DNA of 64,000 nt from Natronomonas salina (GTDB taxonomy: Archaea; Halobacteriota; Halobacteria; Halobacteriales; Haloarculaceae): positions 2,418,001-2,482,000 of the forward strand of contig NZ_CP058335.1 in the NCBI RefSeq assembly GCF_013391105.1, given 5' to 3'. A program made the translations under genes and the position numbers. Shown one piece after another: positions 53,887-62,912 of the stretch. The notes beneath the pieces are model-generated. The model was not told the DNA's origin and did no database searches. It was given only the letters and a program-made list of their open reading frames with translations. Numbering within the stretch: position 1 is the first letter of the stretch; each line of letters begins with the position of its first letter.

Positions 53887-54468
53887 ATGTACGTCGGCCG
53901 CTTCATCGTCGTGGCACCGGACCGGGCCGCCTACCGCGTCTCCTCGCGGTCGTTCCCGAACCGACGAGTCATCGAGCGCGACGGGACGCTCACCGTCGCG
54001 CCGACGGCGGACGCCCCGGAGACGGACAACCCCTACATCTCCTACAACTGCCTGCGGATCACCGGGGACGGCGACCGGGCGGTCGTCGGCAACGGGACAC
54101 AGGTCGACCCGATCACCGAGAAGCTCGAACTGGGCTACCCGGCGCGGGACGCGCTCGTCGAGCCGCTGCTGGCGCTGGACTACGAGAAGGACGACTACGA
54201 CACGCCGCGGATCGCGGGCGTCGTCGGGCCGGATGAGAGCTACGTCGGCATCGTCCGCCGCGACGCGATGCTCGTCCACGCCGTCGAGGAACCGACGCTC
54301 GTGGCCACCTACGAGACGGACCGCCCCGAGGCGACGGCCCTCGAGGCCACGGAGCCGGAGAAGATGGCCCGCGAGGTCTACGACCTCGACCTCGAACACC
54401 CGGTCTGTGCCGCCGCGGTCGCGCAGACCGGCGACGGTTTCGAGACCGGCTTCTACAACGGCGAGTAG
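53887..54468 (+). CDS. purO: IMP cyclohydrolase, archaeal type
   Basis: 193 aa. PurO closes the purine ring (FAICAR to IMP). [20 protein letters not shown] then RSFPNRRV at the N-terminus, SYNCLRI and FYNGE near the C-terminus are PurO-specific. Usual length about 200. ATG 53887 is preferred to an in-frame ATG at 53752, which lies in the tRNA. Confidence 0.93.
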   Translation: MYVGRFIVVAPDRAAYRVSSRSFPNRRVIERDGTLTVAPTADAPETDNPYISYNCLRITGDGDRAVVGNGTQVDPITEKLELGYPARDALVEPLLALDYEKDDYDTPRIAGVVGPDESYVGIVRRDAMLVHAVEEPTLVATYETDRPEATALEATEPEKMAREVYDLDLEHPVCAAAVAQTGDGFETGFYNGE

Positions 54469-54536
54469 CGGGCCCGCGAGCCGTCTTTCCTGTCCGACAC
54501 CAACCGCTAAGTCGGTCCGTGCCGTCCGTCGTGGTG

Positions 54537-54731
54537 ATGTCAGACGTGGAACTCGATTTGGACGAACTCGTCGACGGCAGCGACTCCAAGATGAAGACGA
54601 AGCTCCCCGGGGTCGAGGTGACGACCCAGCTCGCCGACGGCGACCCCGAGGAGCTGCAACGGCTCCACCGCGAGCAGCTCACCTTCGCGCTGGAGCACGC
54701 GGAGGACGCCAAGGAAGCCTCCCGGATGTGA
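54537..54731 (+). CDS. Small acidic haloarchaeal protein
   Basis: 64 aa. VELDLDELVDGSDSKMKTKL then VEVTTQLADGDPEELQRLHR; N-terminal acidic strand, C-terminal helix. No family recognised. ATG 54537, about 70 bp after purO; may be co-transcribed. Confidence 0.6.
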   Translation: MSDVELDLDELVDGSDSKMKTKLPGVEVTTQLADGDPEELQRLHREQLTFALEHAEDAKEASRM

Positions 54732-54799
54732 CCCCGGGGGCCGTCGACACTCCCGTTCGACCACCACGCCTTAGCCGTCGGCCCGCGTAGCAGTCGACG

Positions 54800-55459
54800 A
54801 TGCTAGTCGGGGTCATCTCCGATATCCACGCCAACCGGGTCGCGCTCGAGGCGGTGCTGGCGGACATGCCCGACGTCGACGCCCTAGTCTGTGCCGGCGA
54901 CGTCGTCGGGTACAACCCCTGGCCGGCCGAGTGCGTCGACGCGCTCCGGGAGCGGGACGTCCCGACGATCATGGGGAACCACGACCGGTCGGTCGTCACC
55001 GAGACCGGCTACCCGGGCAACCGGATGGCCGACGCGGGGGTCCACCACGCGCTCGACGAACTCGACGACGACCAGCTCGAGTGGCTCCGCAGCCTGCCGA
55101 CGGAGCGGCTGTGCTTCGACGGCCGGATGAAGCTCGTCCACGGCCACCCGGACGATCCGAACCGCTACACCTACCCGGGACTGTTCTCCGCGACCCTGCT
55201 GGAGGACGAGGACGTGCTGGTGATGGGCCACACCCACGTCCAGGCCCACGAGACCTTCGACGAAGGCGTCGTGATGAACCCGGGGAGCGTCGGCCAGCCC
55301 CGCGACGAGGACCCCCGGGCCGCGTACTCGGTGGTCGACCTCGACGACCTCACCGTCGAGGAGCACCGCGTCGAGTACGACGTCGAGGCCGTCGTCGAGG
55401 CTGTCGAGGCTGCGGGCCTCCCGGAGGGGACGGGCACCCGACTGCGGAAGGGCCGATAG
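54800..55459 (+). CDS. Metallophosphoesterase (YfcE-like phosphodiesterase)
   Basis: 219 aa. Five metal/phosphate motifs are present: GVISDIHANRVALEAV, CAGDVVGYNPWPAECV, MGNHDRSVV, VHGHPDD and GHTHVQ. YfcE-type enzymes hydrolyse phosphodiesters such as cyclic nucleotides with Mn. The C-terminal ~40 residues form an Asp/Glu-rich strand typical of the family. Confidence 0.92.
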   Translation: MLVGVISDIHANRVALEAVLADMPDVDALVCAGDVVGYNPWPAECVDALRERDVPTIMGNHDRSVVTETGYPGNRMADAGVHHALDELDDDQLEWLRSLPTERLCFDGRMKLVHGHPDDPNRYTYPGLFSATLLEDEDVLVMGHTHVQAHETFDEGVVMNPGSVGQPRDEDPRAAYSVVDLDDLTVEEHRVEYDVEAVVEAVEAAGLPEGTGTRLRKGR

Positions 55460-55848
55460 ATCCACGACGACGGTCGCAAGAGACGTGTCTCGCCGAGAAG
55501 GGCAGACAGGCGGAACTGGGATTCGGGGAAGACGGCTCACTCGACCGTCGAGGGCAACATTTTCTCCCGATCCCTACAACCGGCGATGGTGTTCCGCGCT
55601 ACGGTCTCGACCGACCGCCGGCTCACGTCAGGTCACGGGCGGTCTGGCCGCGTAATCGGATATAAAACGTCGGTCGGTGGAGCATCCGCGCGAGCGAAGC
55701 GAGCGCGGTTCTCCGGCGACGAGCGGTGCGTGGCGCGAACGGCGAGTGAAACGAGCCGTGAGCAGGGAGCGAGTCGCCGTAGCGCGCGCGGACTAACGCG
55801 GCGCCGACCGTAGGAAGGCGCCGCGGCAGGAGCACGCGCGCATATTTT
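55460..55848. other. Gap with orphan TATA box and GC-rich hairpins
   Basis: No gene is supported. TATAAAA at 55661-55667 with a CGGA-type upstream element is canonical for haloarchaea yet faces no open frame. Downstream are GAGCGAAGCGAG-type repeats and GGCGCC-N11-GGCGCC near 55800-55823. A non-coding RNA is possible but unproven. Confidence 0.35.
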
Positions 55849-55905
55849 CCCCAAGTTTTTGCCGCGAGGCGCGGCCCCGCCGCGCCGAGCGTGCAAAAAG
55901 TGGGG
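55849..55905 (-). terminator. Inverted-repeat terminator after lysC
   Basis: Outer arms CCCCAAGTTTTTGC (55849-55862) and GCAAAAAGTGGGG (55893-55905), with inner GGCGCGG-N5-CCGCGCC. On the lysC strand the arm begins with a T5 run just after the stop at 55909. Confidence 0.55.
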
Positions 55906-55908
55906 TTT

Positions 55909-57093
55909 CTAGACCGCGTCCTGGATGATCTCCAGGGCCTCCTCGCGGTCCGCCCAGTCGAGGAAGACGGCGACGGAGGTGGCGCTGGTGACGAGGTCGT
56001 GGATGTTGATGTGCTGTTCGGACAGCGGCGCGATGATCTCCTGGAGGACGCCGGACTGGTTGGGGAGTTCGCCGCCGGTGATGCGGATGACGGCGACGTT
56101 GTCGTCGACGGTGACGCTGGAGAGCTCGTCGAGGTCGATGACGGCCTGGTGGAGGACGTTCTCGGCGCGCTCGGCGATCTCCTCGTCGACGTAGAACGTC
56201 ACGCTGTCCATGCCGCTGGCGACGGCGTCGACGTTGATGTCGGAGTCCGAGAGCGCGACCGAGAGGTCCGAGAGCACGCCGGGCGTGTTGCGGATCGCGC
56301 GGCCGGCGACGGTGAGGCAGGCCAGCGGTTCCTCCCGGAGGTCGATGAGGTTCTCGAACTGCCCCTCGATGGTGGTGCCGCCCTCCAGGAGGTCGCCGTG
56401 CTGGTAGTGGGCGACCCGGACGATCATGTCGGCGGTCTTGTAGGCGAGCGCGGAGGGGGCGACGACCTCGGCGCCGCGGAACGAGAGGTTCCGCAGTTCG
56501 TCGACGGTGATCTCGCCGACGTTGCGGGCGCCCTCCACGACGCGGGGGTCGCCGGTCATGACGCCCTCGACGTCGGTGATGATGACGACCTCGTCGGCGT
56601 TCATGTAGTTGCCCATCATCACGGCGGTGGTGTCGGAGCCGCCGCGGCCGAGTGTCGTGACGTTGCCGGCGTGGTCCTGCGCGAGGAAGCCGGTGATGAC
56701 GGGGACGTAGCCCTCGGCGGCCATGTCGGCGGCGAGCTGCTTGGCGCGGCGCTGGGTCTCCTCGACGTCGACCTCGCCGTGCTCGTCGGTGATGACCGGC
56801 CAGCCGTCGGCGCCGGGTTCGAGGAACTTCGCGTCGATGCCGCGGGCGCCGAGGGCGGCCTTCAGCATCCGGACGGAGGTCCGCTCGCCCATCGAGACGA
56901 TCTCGGCCTCGTCGGACTCGTCGGCCTCGAACTCGATGGCGTCCAGCAGGAAGTCGGTGGTCGACCCCATCGCGCTCGCGACGATGGCGACCTCGTGGCC
57001 GGCCTCGACGGCGTCGGCGATGGTGTCTGCGGCCCGGTTGACGCGGTCCCCGTTCCCGAGGCTCGTGCCGCCGAACTTGGCGACTACGCGCAT
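55909..57093 (-). CDS. lysC: Aspartate kinase
   Basis: 394 aa. Phosphorylates aspartate at the head of Lys/Thr/Met synthesis. N-terminal VVAKFGGTSLGNGDRV, catalytic TTLGRGGSDTTAV and ITDVEGVMTGDPRVV, then two ACT domains (ITGGELPNQSGVLQEIIAPL in the second) for feedback control. ATG 57093; upstream in-frame codons are not coding. Confidence 0.95.
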   Translation of the reverse strand: MRVVAKFGGTSLGNGDRVNRAADTIADAVEAGHEVAIVASAMGSTTDFLLDAIEFEADESDEAEIVSMGERTSVRMLKAALGARGIDAKFLEPGADGWPVITDEHGEVDVEETQRRAKQLAADMAAEGYVPVITGFLAQDHAGNVTTLGRGGSDTTAVMMGNYMNADEVVIITDVEGVMTGDPRVVEGARNVGEITVDELRNLSFRGAEVVAPSALAYKTADMIVRVAHYQHGDLLEGGTTIEGQFENLIDLREEPLACLTVAGRAIRNTPGVLSDLSVALSDSDINVDAVASGMDSVTFYVDEEIAERAENVLHQAVIDLDELSSVTVDDNVAVIRITGGELPNQSGVLQEIIAPLSEQHINIHDLVTSATSVAVFLDWADREEALEIIQDAV

Positions 57094-57314
57094 GTGATCA
57101 CCCGCTGTACGGCGTGGTAGCTCATACCGCCGGGTAGCCGGTCCCGGGAGATAATCCTGTCCATCTGCGGAACGTTTGCCAGCCGGCCTACTCGCGGCGA
57201 ATATTGCGCTTCCGGATGTAGCGTCCCCCGAACCGATTCGGGTGGGCCGAAGTCGCGGTCCGGGCGGTGCCGGTCCCCCCGACGGCTGCAAGAGTTAAAC
57301 CACGGGGATACGCT

Positions 57315-57320
57315 AGGAGG
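57315..57320 (+). promoter_or_regulatory. Strong Shine-Dalgarno AGGAGG
   Basis: AGGAGG followed by TCAC and the ATG at 57325. It fixes the start of the GNAT gene and shows this message has a leader, with TATA-like GAGTTAAAC about 30 bp upstream of the ATG. Confidence 0.7.
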
Positions 57321-57324
57321 TCAC

Positions 57325-57720
57325 ATGGATATTCGGGATGCCGTGGAGGCCGACGCCGAGCGGATGGCGAACCTGACCGGGTCGCCGAAGGACGTGATGC
57401 GGAACCTCGTCCACGACCGGACGGTCCGCGTCGCGGAGGAGGGCGACGAGGTCGCGGGGTTCGTCAGCTTCGACGCCCAGAACGAGACGGTCCACGTGAC
57501 ACAGCTCGAGGGCGACCCGGAACTCGGCGCGCGCCTGCTCGGGGAGCCGCGGCGGTTCGCTGAGCGGGAGGGGATGTCCGTCGAGCTGCTCGTACCGCAG
57601 GACGACGAGAACGCGCGCGCGGCGGCCGACCGCGCCGAGTTCGACGAGTACGGCCCGGGCCCGCAGTTCGACGGCACGCGGACGACCCGGTACCGGTGGG
57701 GCCCCGACGGCGGGGAGTGA
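57325..57720 (+). CDS. GNAT-like N-acetyltransferase
   Basis: 131 aa. MDIRDAVEADAERMANLTGS, VRVAEEGDEVAGFVSFDAQN and a helix GARLLGEPRRFAEREGMSVE follow the GNAT strand order, though the canonical Q/RxxGxG/A loop is not clean (ELGARLLG). Substrate unknown. Start set by the AGGAGG at 57315. Confidence 0.72.
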   Translation: MDIRDAVEADAERMANLTGSPKDVMRNLVHDRTVRVAEEGDEVAGFVSFDAQNETVHVTQLEGDPELGARLLGEPRRFAEREGMSVELLVPQDDENARAAADRAEFDEYGPGPQFDGTRTTRYRWGPDGGE

Positions 57721-57746
57721 GATCAGACGGCGGTCCGCGGCCCGCG

Positions 57747-58337
57747 CTACCCCAGGTGGCGGTCGATGACCGCCTTCGCGGCCCGGGCCTTCTCCTTCCA
57801 GCCGTAGCCCTGCTCGTAGACGTGCTGCTTGTCGTCGACGAGCTCCGCCGGGGTCTCCTCGTCGAAGCCGCCGCGGTCCCAGGTGCCGGAGGTCTCCAGC
57901 CAGTCGATGGTGTTCTCGCGGGCCTCCTCCCAGGAGAGCCCGACCATCTCGTAGAACGCGATGAGGCTGAAGACGCTGTTGTCGTGGGCGCCGGGGACGC
58001 TCCCCTTCTCGTAGATGGTCTGCATCGGCTCGAAGGTGGGGTGGGAGACCCGCTCCTTGTACTCCTCGGCGGAGAGCAGCCGCAGCTCGTCGTCCTCCTC
58101 GACGACGCGCTGGTCGCTCCGGAGCCGCGAGAGGGCGGCGGCGTGGAGTCCGCTCCAGCGCTCGGGGACGGCCTCGCGGAGCGCCTCCTCGTCGGCGTAG
58201 GTACGCGCGGTCAGTGCCGCGAGCAGGTCCGTGTACGCCTTCTCGATGTGCACCCGCTCGGTGCCCTCGAACTCGCAACCGGGGTCGTGGAGGTTGCTCG
58301 TCGTCCGGCAGCCTGGACAGCGATACCTCAGTCGCAC
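57747..58337 (-). CDS. Haloarchaeal protein with N-terminal zinc knuckle
   Basis: 196 aa from GTG 58337. RLRYRCPGCRTTSNLHDPGC is a Cys-based ribbon beginning right at the start. The rest is helical and acidic (HIEKAYTDLLAALTARTYAD; YEKGSVPGAHDNSVFSLIAF). Starting at ATG 58406 would add 23 residues of low-quality sequence. Conserved-looking but no function recognised; lies convergent with the GNAT gene and divergent from priL. Confidence 0.7.
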   Translation of the reverse strand: MRLRYRCPGCRTTSNLHDPGCEFEGTERVHIEKAYTDLLAALTARTYADEEALREAVPERWSGLHAAALSRLRSDQRVVEEDDELRLLSAEEYKERVSHPTFEPMQTIYEKGSVPGAHDNSVFSLIAFYEMVGLSWEEARENTIDWLETSGTWDRGGFDEETPAELVDDKQHVYEQGYGWKEKARAAKAVIDRHLG

Positions 58338-58483
58338 ACCGGAGGGATACCGCCCGCGGGCCAAGAGCGTATCGGCTGACTCCCGGCGGATACCGCACCG
58401 CGACACCTCGAATCAACCCCGTCCGGTCGTGCAACCAGAGCTGACCGGTTCGTTTATCGGGACCGGTACGAAACGGGCTGGGT

Positions 58484-59548
58484 ATGGAGCGGCTCCACGC
58501 CCGATACCCCTTCCTCGAGGCGTCCCGCGACGCCGTCGAGGCGGCGGACGTCGACCTCGCGGAGCTCGTCGCGGCCGGCGGTCCCGCCGTCGAGCGCGGC
58601 CGCGAGCGCGTCCAGCGCGCGCTGCTGGCGGGCACCACCGAGGCCGAGGAGCCGCGGACCTGGAGCGACCGCGCGGAACTGCTCTCCTACCCCGTCGCCC
58701 GCGTGCTCGTCTCGCTGCTGGACGTCCCGGGGGCCGTCGAGAAGTACGCCGCCGCCGAGGCCGCCACCGCCCGCGAGCGGTTCGTCGACGACTTCGAGGC
58801 CGAACTCGAACTGAAGAGCACCGCCGACGAGCGGCTCACCCTGGACGGCCTGCTGGCCGACTTCGGGCTGTCGGGGCGGGTCGAGCCGACCGGCGACGGC
58901 GAGTTCAGCGTCGCCGTCACCGCTTACCTCCAGCTCGCCTCGTCGCTCGACGGCGACGAGTGGCGGCTCGCCGGCCGGCCGCTCGACGGGGGCCGGGTGC
59001 CGGTCGCCCGGCCGGAACTGTACACGCTGCTGCGGGAGGCCGTCCGCCGCCGCGTCGAGGAGGGGCTGCCGCTGTCGGTGCCGGACGCCATCGCCGACCC
59101 GCTGGACGACGAACTGGCGGCCGTCCGCGGCAGCGTCGCGGACCTCAACCCACCGACGTCGTTCGACGCCGTCGTACCGGGGCTGTTCCCGCCGTGCATG
59201 CGCGCGCTGCTGACCCGGGCCAGGGAGGGGGAGGCGCTGCCCGACCACTCGCGGTTCTCGCTGGTCGCGTTCCTCGTCAGCGCCGGCCTCGACGCCGAGG
59301 AGGTGACGGAGCTGTGCGACGTCTCCGGCGAACCCGCGGCGGCGGTCCGCTCGCAGGTCGAGCGGCTCCGCGACGAGACCGGCGCCGTCGCGGCGCCGCC
59401 GTCCTGTGCGGTGATGGCGGAGTACGGCGACTGCGTCGACAAGGACGACCTCTGTGAGACGATCCAGCACCCGCTGTCCTACTACGAGGAGCGGCTGGCG
59501 CAGGCGCCCGACGACCGGATCACCGACTGGCGGGAGAGCGGCACCTGA
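58484..59548 (+). CDS. priL: DNA primase large subunit
   Basis: 354 aa. PriL/Pri2 supports primer synthesis with PriS. The C-terminal Fe-S domain is visible: FPPCMRALL, PPSCAVMAEYGDC, KDDLC and HPLSYYEER, which supply the four Cys. The N-terminal ~200 residues are the helical PriL fold. GTTTATCGG about 33 bp upstream is a TATA box. Confidence 0.93.
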   Translation: MERLHARYPFLEASRDAVEAADVDLAELVAAGGPAVERGRERVQRALLAGTTEAEEPRTWSDRAELLSYPVARVLVSLLDVPGAVEKYAAAEAATARERFVDDFEAELELKSTADERLTLDGLLADFGLSGRVEPTGDGEFSVAVTAYLQLASSLDGDEWRLAGRPLDGGRVPVARPELYTLLREAVRRRVEEGLPLSVPDAIADPLDDELAAVRGSVADLNPPTSFDAVVPGLFPPCMRALLTRAREGEALPDHSRFSLVAFLVSAGLDAEEVTELCDVSGEPAAAVRSQVERLRDETGAVAAPPSCAVMAEYGDCVDKDDLCETIQHPLSYYEERLAQAPDDRITDWRESGT

Positions 59549-59572
59549 GCCGGGAAGCTTCAGCTCGCGACG

Positions 59573-59770
59573 TCAGTACCGCCGGGCGAGGAACAGGCCG
59601 ATCGCGGACATGAAGACGACGAAGAAGGCGACGGCGCCGACCAGCGCGAGCCCGCCGTCGCTGGAGAGCCCGTCGTCGTAGTAGACGCTTCCGATAGTGA
59701 CGATGAGTCCGGCGAGAGTGGCGACGCCGACGAACGCGACGGCGGCTTCGACGACGGCATCACGATCCAT
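59573..59770 (-). CDS. Small two-helix membrane protein, resembles DUF7472
   Basis: 65 aa. Two hydrophobic helices (VVEAAVAFVGVATLAGLIVT, LALVGAVAFFVVFMSAIGLF) joined by an acidic Gly-rich loop, ending ARRY. The layout is that of a short haloarchaeal family found near priL. Function unknown. Confidence 0.7.
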   Translation of the reverse strand: MDRDAVVEAAVAFVGVATLAGLIVTIGSVYYDDGLSSDGGLALVGAVAFFVVFMSAIGLFLARRY

Positions 59771-59835
59771 GCTCTGGATACCGCAGGTGCAGGGCAAAAG
59801 CGCTTCGAAGGCGAGCGGTACGGCTCGGCCCGGGA

Positions 59836-60219
59836 TCACCGGCGGCCGCTGCCGTCCCCGACCCGCTCGCTGGAGACGAACTGGCCGAGCAGTCCACGCC
59901 GGTCGGCGAGCTCCCAGTAGAGCTTCTCGCGGACCCGCTCGTAGTCCTCGAACTGCCGGAGGAACTCGAAGAGGTCGCGGGAGCCCGGCGGCACGTCGGC
60001 GCGGGCCAGCGCCTGCTCGATGGCGGCCCCGCAGGAGTAGACCTCGTCGTCGGTCACGAGGTGCGAACACTCCTCGTAGTCCGCGGACAGGCGCTCGCGC
60101 TGCGCGTCGGTGAGTTCGCTGAACCCGACCAGCTCCAGGTTCGTCCGCTGGCCGAAGTAGTCGGCCAGCCACGTGCAGAACCCGCAGTCCTCGTCGTAGA
60201 CGAACGTGCCGTCGCTCAT
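59836..60219 (-). CDS. DCC-family thiol-disulfide oxidoreductase
   Basis: 127 aa. The D-x-x-C-x-x-C motif is DEDCGFCTWLADYF at residue 9-22, followed by a thioredoxin-like fold with GAAIEQALARADV. DCC1-like proteins act on disulfides in the cytoplasm or envelope. C-terminal tail is charged. Confidence 0.85.
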   Translation of the reverse strand: MSDGTFVYDEDCGFCTWLADYFGQRTNLELVGFSELTDAQRERLSADYEECSHLVTDDEVYSCGAAIEQALARADVPPGSRDLFEFLRQFEDYERVREKLYWELADRRGLLGQFVSSERVGDGSGRR

Positions 60220-60282
60220 ACCCGGCTGTATGGACGCGGACGGTTTAGAATTCCCGACTCCGGCGCGTCGTGGCTCCCCGCG

Positions 60283-60750
60283 TCACGAGAACCGGCCGGT
60301 CTCGGACCCGCACTCGACGCAGACCGTGAGGAGCGCCTCGCCGTCGTCGCTGCGCTCGATCTCCTGGTCGGTGCGCTCGCCGCAGTCCTCGCACTCCCGC
60401 AGCAGCGTCAGGTCGCCGCCGTCGGTGGGGGCGCCGAGTCCCAGCACCCGGGCGCGGCCGTCGCCGGCGTTGCGGCTCTGCTGGAGCTCCCCGGGCTCGA
60501 AGTAGATGACCTCCCCCTCGCCGACCTCGACGTCGCCGTCCTCGGTCTCGAACGACAGGGTACCGTCCAGCACGTAGAAGACCTCCTCCTGGTCGGCGTG
60601 GGCGTGGTAGCCGAAGGCGGTGCTCTCGCCGGGTTCGAGTTCGTAGAACCGGATGCCCATGTGCTCCGTGCCCAGCGCCTTCCCGACCGGCCGCTTGACG
60701 TCGGCCGGGCCCATCCAGTTGTCCAGGTCGTCGATGGCGACTTTCTCCAT
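60283..60750 (-). CDS. Cupin fused to a C-terminal zinc ribbon
   Basis: 155 aa. Cupin residues 35-108: GYHAHADQEEVFYVLDGTLS supplies the HxH and Glu, and VIYFEPGELQQSRNAG the second motif. Residues 118-150 add CEDCGERT and CVECGSETG, a Cys4 ribbon, uncommon on small cupins. May bind a metal-ligand or act as sensor. ATG 60750. Confidence 0.85.
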   Translation of the reverse strand: MEKVAIDDLDNWMGPADVKRPVGKALGTEHMGIRFYELEPGESTAFGYHAHADQEEVFYVLDGTLSFETEDGDVEVGEGEVIYFEPGELQQSRNAGDGRARVLGLGAPTDGGDLTLLRECEDCGERTDQEIERSDDGEALLTVCVECGSETGRFS

Positions 60751-60883
60751 ACCCCCGAATGAGACGGCACGGAGCAAAAAGTGTGGGTCGACGCGAGACG
60801 GAAGGGGACGTAGAACAGGAGCGTTGCCACGGCCTGCAGTCGACGAGCGATACGGAAGCAGCGGCGATCGGGAGAGTAGCATA

Positions 60884-60934
60884 CGGCGCGCGAAGCGCGC
60901 CGTTTCCCCGGACGCGAGCGCAGCGAGCGTCCGG
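60884..60934. terminator. Two consecutive GC-rich hairpins
   Basis: CGGCGCGC-GAA-GCGCGCCG at 60884-60902 and CCGGACGC-N11-GCGTCCGG at 60908-60934, followed on the plus strand by CCTTTTTC. They separate the thermosome gene from the cupin gene. Confidence 0.45.
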
Positions 60935-60949
60935 CCTTTTTCATGAACG

Positions 60950-60995
60950 TTTTTCGGCCGAGCGGTGCGGCGAAGCCGCACCCGAGGCCGAAAAA
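60950..60995 (-). terminator. Long hairpin terminator after the thermosome gene
   Basis: Outer arms TTTTTCGGCC (60950-60959) and GGCCGAAAAA (60986-60995), inner GTGCGGC-GAA-GCCGCAC (60965-60981). On the minus strand it follows the stop at 61000 and ends in a T run. Confidence 0.65.
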
Positions 60996-60999
60996 GGTT

Positions 61000-62677
61000 C
61001 TACATCATACCGCCCATGCCGCCGCCCATACCGCCCATGCCGCCCATACCGCCGCCGGGGCCGCCTTCCTCTTCTTCGCCCTCGGTGCTGAGGTCGCCGG
61101 CGGCGATGATGTCGTCGATCTTGAGCACGAGGTTGGCGGCCTCCGTCGCGGAGGACAGCGCCTGGCGCTTGGCGTGGGCGGGCTCGACGACGCCGGCGTC
61201 GTAGGTGTTGACGACGTCGCCGCTGAAGACGTTGAGCCCGGCGGTCTCGTCGCCGTCGTCGTGGGCCGCACGGAGGTCCACGAGCGTGTCGATGGAGTCG
61301 AGGCCGGCGTTCTCGGCGAGGACGCGCGGGGACGAGCTCCAGGGCGTCGGCGAAGGCCTCGACGGCGAGCTGCTCGCGGCCGGAGACGCTGTCGGCGTAG
61401 TCGCGGACGCGGCGGGCGACCTCGACCTCGACGGCGCCGCCGCCGGCGAGGACGCGACCGTCGGAGACGGTCTGGGAGACGACGTCGAGGGCGTCGCCGA
61501 TGCCGCGCTCGAGCTCGTCGACGACGTGCTCGGTGGAGCCGCGGAGCAGCAGCGTCACGCCGTGGGTCTCGTCGCCGGTGCCCTCGACGTAGAACAGCTC
61601 CTCGTCGTCGTCGAACCGGACGTCGGCGTTCCCGAGGGCGTCGCCGGAGACTGTGTCGAGGTCGGAGACGATGGTGGCGCCGGTGACCTCCTTCAGGAAG
61701 CCGAGGTCGGTCTTCTTGACGCGGGAGGCCGCGAGGATGCCCTTCTTCGCGAGGAAGTGCTCGGCGAGGTCGTCGATGCCGCGCTGGCAGAAGACGACGT
61801 CCGCGCCGGTGTCGGCGATGGCCTCGACCTTCTCGCGGAGCTGCTCTTCCTCCTGGTCGAGGAAGTCCTGGAGCTGGTCGGGGCTGTCCAGCTGGAGGCT
61901 GGCGTCGGCGTCGGTGTCGTCGATCTCGATGGCCTCGTCGATGAGCAGGACCTCGGCGTCGTCGACCGACGTCGGCATGTCGGCGTGGACGGGGTCCTTG
62001 TCGATGACGGCGCCGTTGAGGAGCTCGCTGTCGCCGGCCGAGCGGCCGGTCTGGGTCTCGACGTTGACGTACTCGAGGTCGACGATGGTCTCGCCGTCGT
62101 CGGCCTCGACGGTGACGCCCTGGACGGCGTCGACGACGAGCTGCGCGAGGACGTCCTTGTTGAGTTCGGCGCCCTTGCCGGTCATCGAGGTCTCGGCGAC
62201 CTTCCGGAGGAGGTCGGTGTCCTCGGGATCGACGTCCCGGGCGACGTTGTCGATCTCCTCGCGTGCGCGAGCGCTCGCGAGGTCGAACCCGCGGATGATC
62301 GCCGTCGGGTGGATGTCCTGCTCGAGGAGGTCCTCGGCGTTCTTCAGGAGTTCGCCGGCGATGGAGACGGCGGTCGTCGTGCCGTCGCCCGCCTCGTCCT
62401 CCTGGGTCTCGGCGACCTCGATGATCATCGAGGCCGTCGGGTTGTCGATGTCCATCTCCTGGAGGATGGTGACGCCGTCGTTCGTGACGGTGATGTCGCC
62501 CATCGAGGAGACGAGCATCTTGTCCATTCCCTTCGGGCCGAGCGTCGAGCGGACCGATTCCGCGACCGCCTGCGCCGCAGAGATGTTGTGCGACTGGGCG
62601 TCGCGGTCCTTCATCCGCTGGGAGTCCTCGCCGAGGATGATCATCGGCTGGCCTCCCATTCGCTGCTGTTGGCTCAT
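61000..62677 (-). pseudogene. Thermosome (group II chaperonin) subunit with apparent +1 frameshift
   Basis: MSQQQRMGGQPMIILGEDSQ at 62677, STLGPKGMDKMLVSSMG, GDGTTTAVSIAGELL, and the Gly/Met tail (GGMGGMGGMG) give a full ~558-aa chaperonin apart from one extra C. The frame breaks at the G run 61328-61331: after ALELVP the family continues in the next frame (RVLAENAGLDS, then VDLRAAHDDGDETAGL). Both sides are otherwise intact, so this is either a sequencing error or a very recent lesion. If real, the product loses its last ~110 residues. Confidence 0.88.
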
Positions 62678-62912
62678 GGTCGTCCGGATGATTGTCCACG
62701 GTTCTATATAAACGCTTCTGATGGCGGTGCGCGGAGCCGCCGCGATGGAATCGACGTAGCCGCGGAAAAACGGGCAACTGCGACGCCGTGGGGGTGAGTG
62801 TCCGGGGACGGGCCGCGACCCGCCGCCGCGGATATCATTCGAGTTCGACCCTGCCTTTATACACACTCGTCCGCCCCGGACGCGCCACACGCTCCCGCCG
62901 CGGTCGGGGCGT

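Noticed and set aside
55586-55813. 75-codon plus-strand frame in the lysC-phosphodiesterase gap
   Set aside because: It spans the TATA box and repeats, and is rich in Arg/Ser/Ala with no family resemblance.
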